64,000 bases of DNA from Myxococcus landrumus (GTDB taxonomy: Bacteria > Myxococcota > Myxococcia > Myxococcales > Myxococcaceae), in contig NZ_CP071091.1 of NCBI RefSeq assembly GCF_017301635.1, forward strand, positions 5,220,001-5,284,000, written 5' to 3'. Position 1 is the first letter of the stretch. The number at the start of each line of letters is the position of its first letter. A program made the position numbers and the translations under genes. Shown here piece by piece: positions 16,831 to 25,317 of this stretch. The notes beneath the pieces were generated by a model. That model was not told where the DNA came from, ran no database searches, and saw nothing but the letters and a program-made list of their open reading frames with translations.

Positions 16831-17676
16831 ATGTCTAGCGTGATGCGCTCGACTTCGCCCGTGGTCCTGCTGGCAGCCTTGGCTTGCACGAGCTGGGGGT
16901 GTGCCTCGGCCCCCGCCAGCCCCGCGTCCCGGGTCGTCACGGTGACGGCCCAGGACACTTCCGTGGTCTCCCAGGGCCTCACCGAGGCCACCCTCCGCTT
17001 CAGCGCCCAACTGGAGGCCGCCAGCGCCGGACAGGTGGAGCGAGCCGACTATGAGCTCGTGTCCGAGGGGAAGGTGTTGAAGCAGGGCACGACGAAGCTC
17101 GGGACGCGGCTGGAGCCCGGGGCGCCGGTGGCGCTGTCGTTCGAGGAGCGCGCGGCCTACGTCCAGAGCCCGGAGGACCTGGCGCGGCTGAGCGCGCAAG
17201 GGGGCACGGTGCTCCTGGCGCTCCGAGGGGTGCTGGTGGTGCGCACGGGAGACTCCGAGCAGAAGCTCCCCTTCGCGGCGAGCCGAGGGGTGCGGGTGCC
17301 GAGGCTCCCCACCATCGTCGTGGAGGAGTTGGACGGGGCGCGTTATTCCGCCGAGGAGGTGCAGCTCAACCTGCGGCTGGGGATTCGCAATCCCAACCCC
17401 TTCCCGCTCAAGTTGAGCGGGCTCACGTGGCAGGTGGCGGTGGCGGGCAAGGCGATGGACAGTGGAACGCTGGCCCAGTCGGACAGCGTGGAGGCGTCCG
17501 CCACGGGGGTGTATCCGGTGGAGGTCTCCGTGACGAAGGACTCCTGGGGGCCCGAGGTGAGGTCGCTCATCTCGCGGGGAATCCTGCCCTATGGCGTGAC
17601 GGGAGAGCTGACGGGGCCGTTGATGCGAGTGCCGTACTCGCTCTCAGGCGAGGTGAAGCTCAACGTGTCCCGGTAG
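16831..17676 (+). CDS. exported LEA14-like (WHy domain) protein
   Basis: A 281-residue protein with an N-terminal export signal (VVLLAALACTSWGCASA), possibly a lipoprotein. Two WHy/LEA-2-type beta-sandwich repeats are visible; the second carries the typical LRLGIRNPNPFPLKLSGLTW core (residues about 185-205) and ends in VPYSLSGEVKLNV. Such domains occur in desiccation-related and cell-envelope proteins. ATG 16831 is used; ATG 16843 is also possible, and neither has a strong ribosome site. A second, smaller LEA lipoprotein gene lies at 31356-31844. The next gene, aat, starts 12 bases after the stop. Confidence 0.75.
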   Translation: MSSVMRSTSPVVLLAALACTSWGCASAPASPASRVVTVTAQDTSVVSQGLTEATLRFSAQLEAASAGQVERADYELVSEGKVLKQGTTKLGTRLEPGAPVALSFEERAAYVQSPEDLARLSAQGGTVLLALRGVLVVRTGDSEQKLPFAASRGVRVPRLPTIVVEELDGARYSAEEVQLNLRLGIRNPNPFPLKLSGLTWQVAVAGKAMDSGTLAQSDSVEASATGVYPVEVSVTKDSWGPEVRSLISRGILPYGVTGELTGPLMRVPYSLSGEVKLNVSR

Positions 17677-17688
17677 GATGGGCGCCGC

Positions 17689-18387
17689 GTGCCCATCTAT
17701 TTGTTGAGTGAAGAGCATCCGGAGCTGTTCCCCCCTCCGGAGCGCGCGGACAAGAGTGGCGTGTTGGCCGTGGGCGGGGACCTGAGCCCCGAGCGGCTGC
17801 TGGCCGCGTACTCGCGCGGCATCTTCCCGTGGTTCAGCGAGGGAGACCCCATCCTCTGGCATTCGCCGGACCCGCGCTTCGTGCTGGAGCCGGACAAGCT
17901 CCACGTGGGCCGCAGCCTGCGCAAGACGATGGCGCGAGGGGACTACGAGGTGCGCTACGACACGGCCTTCGCGCGGGTCATCACCGAGTGCGGCCGCGTG
18001 CCGCGTCCTGGGCAGACGGGGACGTGGATTACGGACGAGATGCTGGACGCGTACGTCGCGCTGCACGAGCAGGGCTTCGCGCACTCGGTGGAGGCGTGGG
18101 CGGGGGGCGAGCTGAAGGGCGGGCTGTACGGCGTGTCACTGGGCGCGGCCTTCTTCGGCGAGAGCATGTTCGCGCTGGCGCCAGATGCGTCGAAGGTGGC
18201 GTTCGTGACGGCGGTGGAGCAGTTCAAGGCGTGGGGGTTCCAGTTCATCGACTGCCAGGTGGAGACGGAGCACCTGGCGCGCTTCGGCGCGGAGTCGTGG
18301 ACACGGAAGCGCTTCCTCACCGCGCTGCGCCGGGCCCTGGATGAACCCACGCGGCAAGGCTCCTGGACCGAGCCCGCCGCGTCCTGA
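17689..18387 (+). CDS. aat: leucyl/phenylalanyl-tRNA--protein transferase
   Basis: A 232-residue cytoplasmic enzyme of the N-degron pathway. It transfers Leu or Phe from aminoacyl-tRNA to N-terminal Arg or Lys of proteins, marking them for ClpAP/ClpS. Family motifs run through the protein: LLAAYSRGIFPWFSEGDPILWHSP near residue 40-63, GTWITDEMLDAYVALHEQGFAHSVE near 108-131, GGLYGVSLGAAFFGESMF and the FQFIDCQVETEHLARFGAE region. Length matches the family. The start is GTG. A convergent WD40 gene follows, with a hairpin between them. Confidence 0.95.
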   Translation: MPIYLLSEEHPELFPPPERADKSGVLAVGGDLSPERLLAAYSRGIFPWFSEGDPILWHSPDPRFVLEPDKLHVGRSLRKTMARGDYEVRYDTAFARVITECGRVPRPGQTGTWITDEMLDAYVALHEQGFAHSVEAWAGGELKGGLYGVSLGAAFFGESMFALAPDASKVAFVTAVEQFKAWGFQFIDCQVETEHLARFGAESWTRKRFLTALRRALDEPTRQGSWTEPAAS

Positions 18388-18388
18388 C

Positions 18389-18403
18389 ACGCCCGTGGGG
18401 CGT
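18389..18403. terminator. short bidirectional hairpin between aat and the WD40 gene
   Basis: ACGCCC-GTG-GGGCGT forms a 6-bp GC stem with a 3-base loop in the 15-base space between two convergent genes, touching the stop codon of the leftward gene. No U-tract follows, so it is at best a weak terminator. Confidence 0.4.
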
Positions 18404-19395
18404 CAGTCCTCCACGCCCCACAAGCCCACGGTGCCGTCGCCCTGGCCCCACGCCACCAGACGCCCATCGGGAGAGAAGAGCGCATCACTCGTGTGCAGGT
18501 CATCCCCGTCACTCGCGTGGAACAGCGCCTCGCCCGTGTCGAAGCGGTGGACACCGAAGCCCCGACCATCCCAGGACACCGCGAGCAGGTCCCCTTGGGG
18601 ATTGAAGCCGAGGTTGCACGCGTAGCCATTGAAGCCTGTGAGCACCTTCACGAGGCGACGCTGTCCGAGGTCCACCACCGCGACCTCCTCCGTGTTGCCG
18701 CCCACGACCAGGAGCGGCTGCGTCGGATGGAAAGCGAGACTCCACACGGAGGAAGCGCCGATGGACAGCGTCACCGGCTGAGCGCCTTCACGCACCTCCC
18801 AGAGCCAGAGGTTCCCCGCGCTTCTGTTGTCCGGCGAGAAGGTCGCCGCCGCGAAGCGACCATCCGGAGAGAGCGCGCACGACGACACGGAGACGCCCAT
18901 GTCCATCGGCGCGAGCTCACACCGGGGCCGCCAGGTCTTCACGTCCCACACCAAGGGCGCATCCCCCTCCAGCGGAATCAGCAGCAGCCACTCGCCCCCC
19001 GAGGACATGGCGAGCCGGGTCACCGCGTTGGACAGGTGATGCTCACGTGTGAGCGTCCCATCCTTCGTGGAGAGGGACACCAGCCTCGGCCGCCAGAGGC
19101 CCGCGGGCGAGAGGCTCGCGGGGGCCACGGTGACGATGTGCTCCGCGTCGGGGAGCACCGCCACCTCCACCTCGAAGCGCGGCTCGTGAATCCTCCCGAG
19201 CCCGTCAGGCAGCGTCCCCACGTCCCACCACCGCAACGGCGTGCCCCCCGAAGCCAGCGCGAGGACCCCGGAGCCCTGGGGCGAGAACGCGAGCCGCTGG
19301 CCCGAGATGGCGGCCTTCAGCTCGGGGCCAAGCCGGCCGACCCGCTTCAGCCGCGAAGCATTGGCCGGAGTGATGACAGGACGTGAGGAAGTCAT
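18403..19395 (-). CDS. WD40-repeat protein, last gene of the paralog/PT-TG cluster
   Basis: A 330-residue protein with repeated blades of the AFSPQGSGVLALASGG...WWDVG type, including ALSPDGRFAAATFS...LWLWEV, AFHPTQPLLVVGGNT and LFSPDGRLVAWGQGDGTVGLWGV at the C-terminus. About six to seven blades give a beta-propeller. No signal peptide is seen (start MTSSRPVITPA), so it is probably cytoplasmic, unlike every upstream gene of its apparent operon. It starts 9 bases after the stop of the paralog at 19405-20262, which argues for co-transcription. WD40 propellers are protein-binding platforms; its partner is unknown. Confidence 0.8.
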   Translation of the reverse strand: MTSSRPVITPANASRLKRVGRLGPELKAAISGQRLAFSPQGSGVLALASGGTPLRWWDVGTLPDGLGRIHEPRFEVEVAVLPDAEHIVTVAPASLSPAGLWRPRLVSLSTKDGTLTREHHLSNAVTRLAMSSGGEWLLLIPLEGDAPLVWDVKTWRPRCELAPMDMGVSVSSCALSPDGRFAAATFSPDNRSAGNLWLWEVREGAQPVTLSIGASSVWSLAFHPTQPLLVVGGNTEEVAVVDLGQRRLVKVLTGFNGYACNLGFNPQGDLLAVSWDGRGFGVHRFDTGEALFHASDGDDLHTSDALFSPDGRLVAWGQGDGTVGLWGVED

Positions 19396-19404
19396 GAGTG
19401 CGCT

Positions 19405-20262
19405 CTAGAGGCAGGTCCCAGTGCTGTGGTCCGGGATGCACTCCGGAAGGATGACGCGGCCATCCATGATGTCGAGCTCCAGGTGGTAGTTCTTGTAGTA
19501 CTCCGCATCCACGTTCGACACGGGTGTGGGGATGGAGCCCGCCCGCAGCTCCAGCCTCACCATGGAGAAGGGCTGCACCATCGCCTCGGTCTCGTACACG
19601 TAATACGTGGTGGTGTGCTCCGTCACGTCGTGAATCACCTGCGTCGAGAGGTCCACCCAGACGTTGCTCGCGTTGAGCTGCTGCAACGCGAGGATGGCCG
19701 TCATCGGCTGGTACGGCAGGTTCGCCGGCACCCAGGGCCGCAGCGAGTACGGACGCAGCTTCACCTGGGCCCGGACCTTCTTCGCCGTCTGGTGGGCATA
19801 GAACGCCGGAATCTGCATGAACACGTGGCCGCTCTTCGAGGTCAGCAGCGGCGCCGTGTAGAAGCTCGTCCCCCACTTCAGCGGATCCGAGGGACAGCGC
19901 AGCTCATTGGCGCGGAAGCCGCTGAGCATCCGGTCGTCGCTCCACCGCCAGCGCTGGCGCGGGCAGCCGTTGTATGGGTCCAGCGGACACGGGTCGCTGG
20001 CCGAGAGCAGGAACGTGTCACGCGTCGTCGGCGGAGGCTGCGACGGCCCATCACACGCGATGGGATTGCTGCTGGACGTGTCCACCGTCACACAGGTGCT
20101 GGCGCCGATGGGGCGGTCCGACCAGCTGCACATGTCGATGGACACCTCGCGCTGGTACTGGAAGCTGAAGGCCGAGGACTCCTGGGCCGCCACCGGGGCG
20201 GACACCATGAGCAGCCCCAGCGCGGCGAGCGCGGGAGTGAAAGCGTTCTTGAAGTTCTTCAT
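19405..20262 (-). CDS. eight-cysteine secreted protein, paralog B
   Basis: A 285-residue protein. ATG 20262 gives a signal peptide (LAALGLLMVSAPVAAQ); the frame extends to a GTG at 20289 that would disrupt it. Eight cysteines in the mature part all correspond to cysteines in the protein at 25318-26250: DMCSW, STC, IAC, CPLD, NGC, RCPS, ECIPD and the terminal TCL. Shared blocks include NGC--Q-W-W-D-R-LSG, HVF-Q-P-F and VILPECIPD. It is a disulfide-rich secreted protein of unknown family, perhaps a beta-sandwich. It follows the PT-TG-like gene after a perfect hairpin and precedes the WD40 gene by 9 bases. Confidence 0.75.
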   Translation of the reverse strand: MKNFKNAFTPALAALGLLMVSAPVAAQESSAFSFQYQREVSIDMCSWSDRPIGASTCVTVDTSSSNPIACDGPSQPPPTTRDTFLLSASDPCPLDPYNGCPRQRWRWSDDRMLSGFRANELRCPSDPLKWGTSFYTAPLLTSKSGHVFMQIPAFYAHQTAKKVRAQVKLRPYSLRPWVPANLPYQPMTAILALQQLNASNVWVDLSTQVIHDVTEHTTTYYVYETEAMVQPFSMVRLELRAGSIPTPVSNVDAEYYKNYHLELDIMDGRVILPECIPDHSTGTCL

Positions 20263-20278
20263 GAGATGGATGTGTCCA

Positions 20279-20300
20279 GCCGGGCCCACAAGGGCCCGGC
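20279..20300. terminator. perfect hairpin between the PT-TG-like gene and paralog B
   Basis: GCCGGGCCC-ACAA-GGGCCCGGC is a perfect 9-bp stem with a 4-base loop in the 61-base gap. No U-tract follows on the minus strand, so partial termination or an RNA stability/processing element is as likely as full termination. Confidence 0.5.
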
Positions 20301-20323
20301 GTATCGGTTGAAAGAAAGGATGA

Positions 20324-22705
20324 CTACAGGGGCGTCAAGTCCATGTGAGACGCGTCCGCCCAGATCTGCTCCAGCATCGCGCGCTCGGCGGCATCCAGGT
20401 CTCGGGCACCGGCGTTCTTCGACTTGGCCATCATCGCCTCGCGGAACCACTTGTTGAACCCCGCCCGGGCCTCCTTCTGCCCCTGGGGTACCAGCACGTT
20501 GGTGTCCGTCACCTTGCAGGCGATGTCCGCGTCCGCCCACTGGTTGGGGGTGTGCGAAATCTCCTTCTTGAGATGCGGCCGTGGACGCCCACCCGTCCCG
20601 TTGGGAGCAATGCGGATGATGGAGCCATCCGCATGGGCCCAGACCTCCTGGACGTTGTCGGACGCCTTCATGACGAAGCCCTTCTGCGGCAGCAGCAGCC
20701 GGACCTCGTCCAGATACAGGCCCTTCATCGGAGGCAGGTTGCGAACCGCGGCGCCCAGGTTCTTCGTGAAGACGGTGTCGCGAACCTGCGGGCTCCACAT
20801 GGCGCCGAAGATGTCCAGGCCCACGACCTTCCGCATCGACTCGCCACCCACCGTCGAGGCGAACTTCGTGACGAACACATCGCCGTAGACGTCCGCCAGG
20901 TGCTTGATTTGCGCACCGGTGAGGTCGCCCAGGTGGGCGATGGCGTTGTCACCCAGCCGGGTGCGCAGCAGCCGAGCCTCCGCCGCGCCCAGGTCCAGCA
21001 GCAGGTTGTCGATCGTCTTGGCGACGCGGGCCCCCACGGGTGCCACCGCCATGACCCCATGCCAGAAGGCCCCGCTGCCGATGAAGACGCCCAACCCGGA
21101 GGCGACGCGCTCCTCGGTCGACAGGTCCTCGCCACCGGGCATGCAGAACTTCTTGCCCGTCACGGCCTCGCACAGGTCCAGGATGTCACCCACGGGGGTG
21201 AAGCCGATGGCGATGCGGGAGATCTCGACGGCGGCGGTGGCCGCGGAGTTCACCATCTGCGTGAGCTCGAGGAGCCGCTCGAAGCCCCAGTCCACACCCA
21301 TGATGGCGGACGCCGCGCCCTGGAGCATCGCGTTGATGGTGTCCAGGAGCAGCCGCTCCTCGGGCGTCATGTTCGCGTCCCAGCCGGCCAGCGCGTCCTT
21401 GAGCGCGGTGGCGGACTGGGGCGTGTGAGCCATCAGCACCGAGTCCAACCGCTCGCGAATCTCCAAGGGGATGGGGCTGTCGAGGAACCAGCCGGACTCG
21501 TCCATGAAGGTGAGCACGTAGGAGGCCACGCTCTGACGCGCGTTGAGGAACGCGGCCCACTCCTGCGTGGACACGGCCGCGCGCGCCTCCAGCGAACGCT
21601 GCATCGCGGCCACGTTGACGCGCCAACCGCGCACCGTGCTCAGGAACCCTCGTCGGTCCTCCGCCGCGCCCGTCCCCATCTGCTGCTCCAGGCGCGAAAT
21701 CACCTGCTGGGCGAAGGCCGCGTACGGGTCATGCTCCGGGTCGAAGTCGTCGTTGGGGACGACCTCCGGAACCGTCACGTCCGGCACCTCGTCCAGGCCG
21801 CTGCCCGTCTCGAAGCTGTCGGGCGAGTTCAAGTCGTGTCCCGCCTGGGCCACGGCGGCCTCGATGAGCGACACAGCCTCGTCCACGTGGAGACCCAGCT
21901 CCGTGGTGATGCGCGCAATCTCCGCGCGCAGCTGCGCCACGTTCTTCTTCAGGTCCGCCACCAGGTTCACCAGCGCATTGCGCGTCCCCGAGGGCAGGTC
22001 CGCGTAGCGCTTCAGCAGCGCGTCCAGCTCCGCGGCGGTCAGCTCGTCGAAGCCCTTCTGCAGCAACGTCTCGAGCTCCGCCTGGAGGCTGTCGAGCCGC
22101 GCCTGCCGCGCCTGCATGTCCGCGATGCTCGTCGCGTTCCCCAGAATCTTGTTCCGGTCCTCGGAGATGGCCCGCTCCATCTCGGCGAGGCGGTCCGCCA
22201 GGCCCGGGTTGAGCTCTCGCAGCGAGAAGTTCACGTTCGTCGCGCCCGTGAACGCCGTCCCCGCCCGGTTGACGGAGAACAACGGCAAGGGCGGCTGTCC
22301 GGGACGCGCGAGCCGGACGAGCTCCGTCGTGTACGTCTGCGAGTCCCCTCCCACCGTGGTGATGCCGAAGTAGAAGGAGTTGGCGCCCGGCCTCAGCAGG
22401 ACTGAGTCGAACGACGCGTGGAACATGTTGTAGCGGTCCCCGTTCTGCGCCACCTGAAGTCGGTTGGGGACCGTGTACGTCGGCAGGGGGATGAGGTTGA
22501 CGTCGAAGATGGGGATGCCTTCGCGCACGATGGTCGCGTTGTTGTTGCTCCCCCGGGAGCCGATATACGAGACGGTCTCCCAGACGATGTCGTACGTGTC
22601 GGCCCATGCCGGACGCGCGCACAGCAGCGCGAGCAGGAGGGCCAGGATGCCGCGCGGAGCCCTGCTGCCCCGGGCACGCGAGAAGAAGTTCAGTCGGTTT
22701 CTCAT
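20324..22705 (-). CDS. exported protein with pre-toxin-TG-like motif and unassigned C-terminal domain
   Basis: A 793-residue protein. ATG 22705 has GAGG upstream; GTG 22717 (GTGA overlap) is an alternative. Order: Sec signal peptide (ILALLLALLCARPAWA), an N-terminal beta-rich domain to about 140, a coiled coil at about 165-285, an acidic linker, a helical region at about 330-500, then GFTPVGDILDLCEAVTGKKF at about 500-520. That last motif resembles the pre-toxin TG motif (PVGD...E..TGK) found just before toxin domains in polymorphic toxins. The final 115 residues carry WAHADGSIIRIAPNG and GRPRPHLKKE, with conserved-looking His, Lys and Glu, and match no family I can name. No obvious immunity gene follows. 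Confidence 0.65.
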   Translation of the reverse strand: MRNRLNFFSRARGSRAPRGILALLLALLCARPAWADTYDIVWETVSYIGSRGSNNNATIVREGIPIFDVNLIPLPTYTVPNRLQVAQNGDRYNMFHASFDSVLLRPGANSFYFGITTVGGDSQTYTTELVRLARPGQPPLPLFSVNRAGTAFTGATNVNFSLRELNPGLADRLAEMERAISEDRNKILGNATSIADMQARQARLDSLQAELETLLQKGFDELTAAELDALLKRYADLPSGTRNALVNLVADLKKNVAQLRAEIARITTELGLHVDEAVSLIEAAVAQAGHDLNSPDSFETGSGLDEVPDVTVPEVVPNDDFDPEHDPYAAFAQQVISRLEQQMGTGAAEDRRGFLSTVRGWRVNVAAMQRSLEARAAVSTQEWAAFLNARQSVASYVLTFMDESGWFLDSPIPLEIRERLDSVLMAHTPQSATALKDALAGWDANMTPEERLLLDTINAMLQGAASAIMGVDWGFERLLELTQMVNSAATAAVEISRIAIGFTPVGDILDLCEAVTGKKFCMPGGEDLSTEERVASGLGVFIGSGAFWHGVMAVAPVGARVAKTIDNLLLDLGAAEARLLRTRLGDNAIAHLGDLTGAQIKHLADVYGDVFVTKFASTVGGESMRKVVGLDIFGAMWSPQVRDTVFTKNLGAAVRNLPPMKGLYLDEVRLLLPQKGFVMKASDNVQEVWAHADGSIIRIAPNGTGGRPRPHLKKEISHTPNQWADADIACKVTDTNVLVPQGQKEARAGFNKWFREAMMAKSKNAGARDLDAAERAMLEQIWADASHMDLTPL

Positions 22706-22713
22706 GTCGGGCC

Positions 22714-24228
22714 TCACAGTCCGTCGGACTTGCGCAGCGCGGCGTCATGCACCGTCGCGGCGTCCTTGAGCTGACCCGCGGCCAGCTTCGCTTCCACCTC
22801 CAGCAGCATCGCCGCGGGCACCGTGCCCGCATTGCGCATCATCGCCACGTTGAGCCGCAGCGTTCCCGGCAAGGTGGAGGTCATCCACGTGCGCACCCGG
22901 GAGAAGTCCCGGCGCATCGCCACGCACCCCGTCTCCCTCCACGAGCGCTGTCCCGCCGCTGGCGGCGCGCACGCGGGCTCGAACTGCAGATACGACTCCA
23001 TCTGGTCGAACTTCTCCGACAGGAACGACAGCTTCAGCACCGTGCTCTTCGGAGCCACCTTCCAGAGCTGGGTGCTGCGGGCGGTGACGTCATCCAAGAA
23101 GCGCTGCGACGCCGTGAGGAAGGCCGCGTCCGCCAACGACTGGCGCGTGGCCGCGTCCGCCTCCAGACCGATGAGCGCGTCGCGGCGCTGCTTCATGCCT
23201 TCCAACAGACGGTCCACCGCGGTGAGCACCTTGCGCCGGCGCGAGTCGCTGTAGCCCTCGATTCCCCCGAGCATCTCCAGCTCCCCGTCGACGAGGTCCC
23301 CCATGACCAGTCCGCGCTGCGCGATGAACGCCTTGTCGCGCAGCAGGCTCGTCACGTAATCCTCCTGAATCCGCCCCAACTGCATTCGCAGCCGAACCGC
23401 ATCCATCGCCAACACGCTGGCCGCGCCGCTCTCCTGCTGGGCCAGGGCCACCGCGTCGAGTTGCACCGTCACCAGCCCCTGGAGGTTCGCCGCCGAGCCC
23501 TGCGTGGCCAACGTCCGCAGCGAGGCCGTCGTCGCGGGCTCCGTCGCCTTGAAAGCGGCGAAGCGGTTCGCGAGCGCGACCACCTCGGGTGCGAGCACAT
23601 CGAGGTCCGCCCGCGCCCGGGAGACCGTCGCATCCACGCGCACCATGCCGGCCTTCACCTCGGCCTCTTCCACCACGACCGGGTCGCCGTACTCGCGCGC
23701 CTTCGCCTTCACCGTCGACTCGGCGGAGTCGAGCATCGTCTTGATGCGGTTCGACACCGCCGCCAGCTCGCGCTCCTGGGACCTGACGAGCCCGTGCGAG
23801 CTATCGCGCATGCCGGTCAGGGTCGCCTTGAGCGTCTCGGCGCTCTTGTTGCTGTTCTTCAAGAAGGCAATCACGTTCTGCTGTGAATCCAGCCACGTCG
23901 TCAGCTCCGCATGCGTGGCATTCCATTCCGGGTCTGGCACCAGCATCTGGATGGGCTGGAAGCGGCACGTCATGTCCGTGCCGCAGATGTTCCCCATCCG
24001 ATTGAAGACGGCGTCATAGGGAACCTGGGGGCTCTGGTTGATTTCGACGCACTCGAGAAGGTGGTGCTTGTCGACGAAGGCGCAGTACCGCGGCCAGTAC
24101 GCGGAGCGCTGGCCCTGCGCCGCCAGGGGTTCCGGCTCGCGCGGCGCCGACGTGGGCCCGCACCCCAGGGACAACAGGGTGGCCATCACGGCGCCGCTGA
24201 GCGCCGTCCGTGGTGTGAATCGCTTCAT
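22714..24228 (-). CDS. long helical lipoprotein
   Basis: A 504-residue protein with a lipoprotein signal (MATLLSLGCGPTS). A short N-terminal region holds cysteines (YCAFVDKHHLLECVE and NICGTDMTCRF), suggesting disulfides. From about residue 110 to 400 it is continuous long amphipathic helix, for example KAREYGDPVVVEEAEVKAG and RLRMQLGRIQEDYVTSLLRD. The C-terminal part has another cysteine pair region (EPACAPP, TGCVAMRR). No family is recognised. The long helical bundle is reminiscent of alpha-pore-forming or tethering proteins, which is speculation. ATG is preceded by AGGAG. It precedes the PT-TG-like gene by 8 bases. Confidence 0.75.
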   Translation of the reverse strand: MKRFTPRTALSGAVMATLLSLGCGPTSAPREPEPLAAQGQRSAYWPRYCAFVDKHHLLECVEINQSPQVPYDAVFNRMGNICGTDMTCRFQPIQMLVPDPEWNATHAELTTWLDSQQNVIAFLKNSNKSAETLKATLTGMRDSSHGLVRSQERELAAVSNRIKTMLDSAESTVKAKAREYGDPVVVEEAEVKAGMVRVDATVSRARADLDVLAPEVVALANRFAAFKATEPATTASLRTLATQGSAANLQGLVTVQLDAVALAQQESGAASVLAMDAVRLRMQLGRIQEDYVTSLLRDKAFIAQRGLVMGDLVDGELEMLGGIEGYSDSRRRKVLTAVDRLLEGMKQRRDALIGLEADAATRQSLADAAFLTASQRFLDDVTARSTQLWKVAPKSTVLKLSFLSEKFDQMESYLQFEPACAPPAAGQRSWRETGCVAMRRDFSRVRTWMTSTLPGTLRLNVAMMRNAGTVPAAMLLEVEAKLAAGQLKDAATVHDAALRKSDGL

Positions 24229-24265
24229 GCTCTGTATCTCCTGAAGGAAGTCGTGAGCGGGGCCG

Positions 24266-25225
24266 CTACGGCAGCCACGGGTCCAGTTGCACCAGGGCCA
24301 GCACCTTCTTGTTCTGGAGCCGGACGACCTCCTGCGTCGCCGCCGCGTAGAGCTGCGCGTAGTCAGGAGGGTTCTGCGTCTGCCGGGCGATGATGGCGTT
24401 GAGCCGCGCGAGCACCTCGGCCGCGTCCGCGCCCAGGTGGTCCTCGAGCGTCATCACCGTTCCATCCGGTCGCTGCCAGTCCTCCGGATGGCCCAGCACC
24501 CAGAGGCCCCCATGCAGCCGCAGCAGCGCCAGGCGCTCCTCCATGGACAGGTCGCCACAGTTGAGAATCATCGACTCCAGGGCGGGACCCGACTCGAGGG
24601 CCGCCGCGCGCATCTCCTGCATCGTCTCGTTGGACAACTCGACGCGGAAGCGGTCCGCCAGGCTGCGCATGAGCGAGTACGCGCGCTGGTAGAGCATCAA
24701 CTCCTCCATGCGCGAGGCGTGGTTCGACGCGGCGGTGATTTCGGCGTCGATGGCGGTGAGGAGGGCCTGGGCCTCCGCCGTGTTGGACACATCCACCTCG
24801 TTCCAGCGCACCTCCAGCTTGATGTTGCAGGTGCCATCCAGGACGGCCGTGGACGTCCAGGCGGAGTTGTCGCTGAGCACGAACGTGCCCACCGGCGCAC
24901 CGCCCGCGCCCCGCAGCATCACCTCCAGGTTGCGCAGGTAGGGAATGATGGCCGTGGCCGCGCCTGCGGCCTCCGCCTTGGCCTCGAGTGGATACTGGGT
25001 GGAGCAGTTGCCAGTCACGACGGAGCGCAGCGACGTGCGCAGGGGCACCGCGGTCTCCGCCGTGGGCGTGATGAACGTGCGCGGGGTCATCTGACAGTTC
25101 ATCAGCCGGTTGAATCTGGCCTCACACCGCGCCGGCGAAATGAGGTCGATGACATCCACGGCGTGGGCCTGCCCCGCCAACAACAGGGCACACGTCGCCC
25201 CCGCGAACGAGATTCGCTTCTTCAT
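24266..25225 (-). CDS. secreted cysteine-containing helical protein
   Basis: A 319-residue protein with a clean signal peptide (GATCALLLAGQAHA) and ATG preceded by AGGAG. The mature part has five cysteines (ARCEARF, MNCQM, GNCST, GTCNIK, LNCGDL). A small beta region around residues 95-150 (VGTFVLSDNS, CNIKLEVRWNEVDVS) is followed by a helical C-terminal half (ITAASNHASRMEELMLYQRAY). No family is recognised. It is followed after 37 bases by the helical lipoprotein gene, so the two probably act together at the envelope. Confidence 0.75.
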   Translation of the reverse strand: MKKRISFAGATCALLLAGQAHAVDVIDLISPARCEARFNRLMNCQMTPRTFITPTAETAVPLRTSLRSVVTGNCSTQYPLEAKAEAAGAATAIIPYLRNLEVMLRGAGGAPVGTFVLSDNSAWTSTAVLDGTCNIKLEVRWNEVDVSNTAEAQALLTAIDAEITAASNHASRMEELMLYQRAYSLMRSLADRFRVELSNETMQEMRAAALESGPALESMILNCGDLSMEERLALLRLHGGLWVLGHPEDWQRPDGTVMTLEDHLGADAAEVLARLNAIIARQTQNPPDYAQLYAAATQEVVRLQNKKVLALVQLDPWLP

Positions 25226-25270
25226 GATTTCTCCTGGGAGATGAAAGGAATTGAAACGACGTCCGGCTCA

Positions 25271-25310
25271 CGCGCGCGGCGGCGAGCCTCCAGGCCCGAG
25301 GCCGCGCGCG
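25271..25310. terminator. perfect 10-bp inverted repeat after paralog A
   Basis: CGCGCGCGGC (25271-25280) and GCCGCGCGCG (25301-25310) form a perfect stem with a 20-base loop in the 92-base gap immediately after the paralog A stop. There is no U-tract. Together with the hairpin at 20279-20300 it brackets the three central genes of the cluster. Confidence 0.45.
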
Positions 25311-25317
25311 GAGACGC

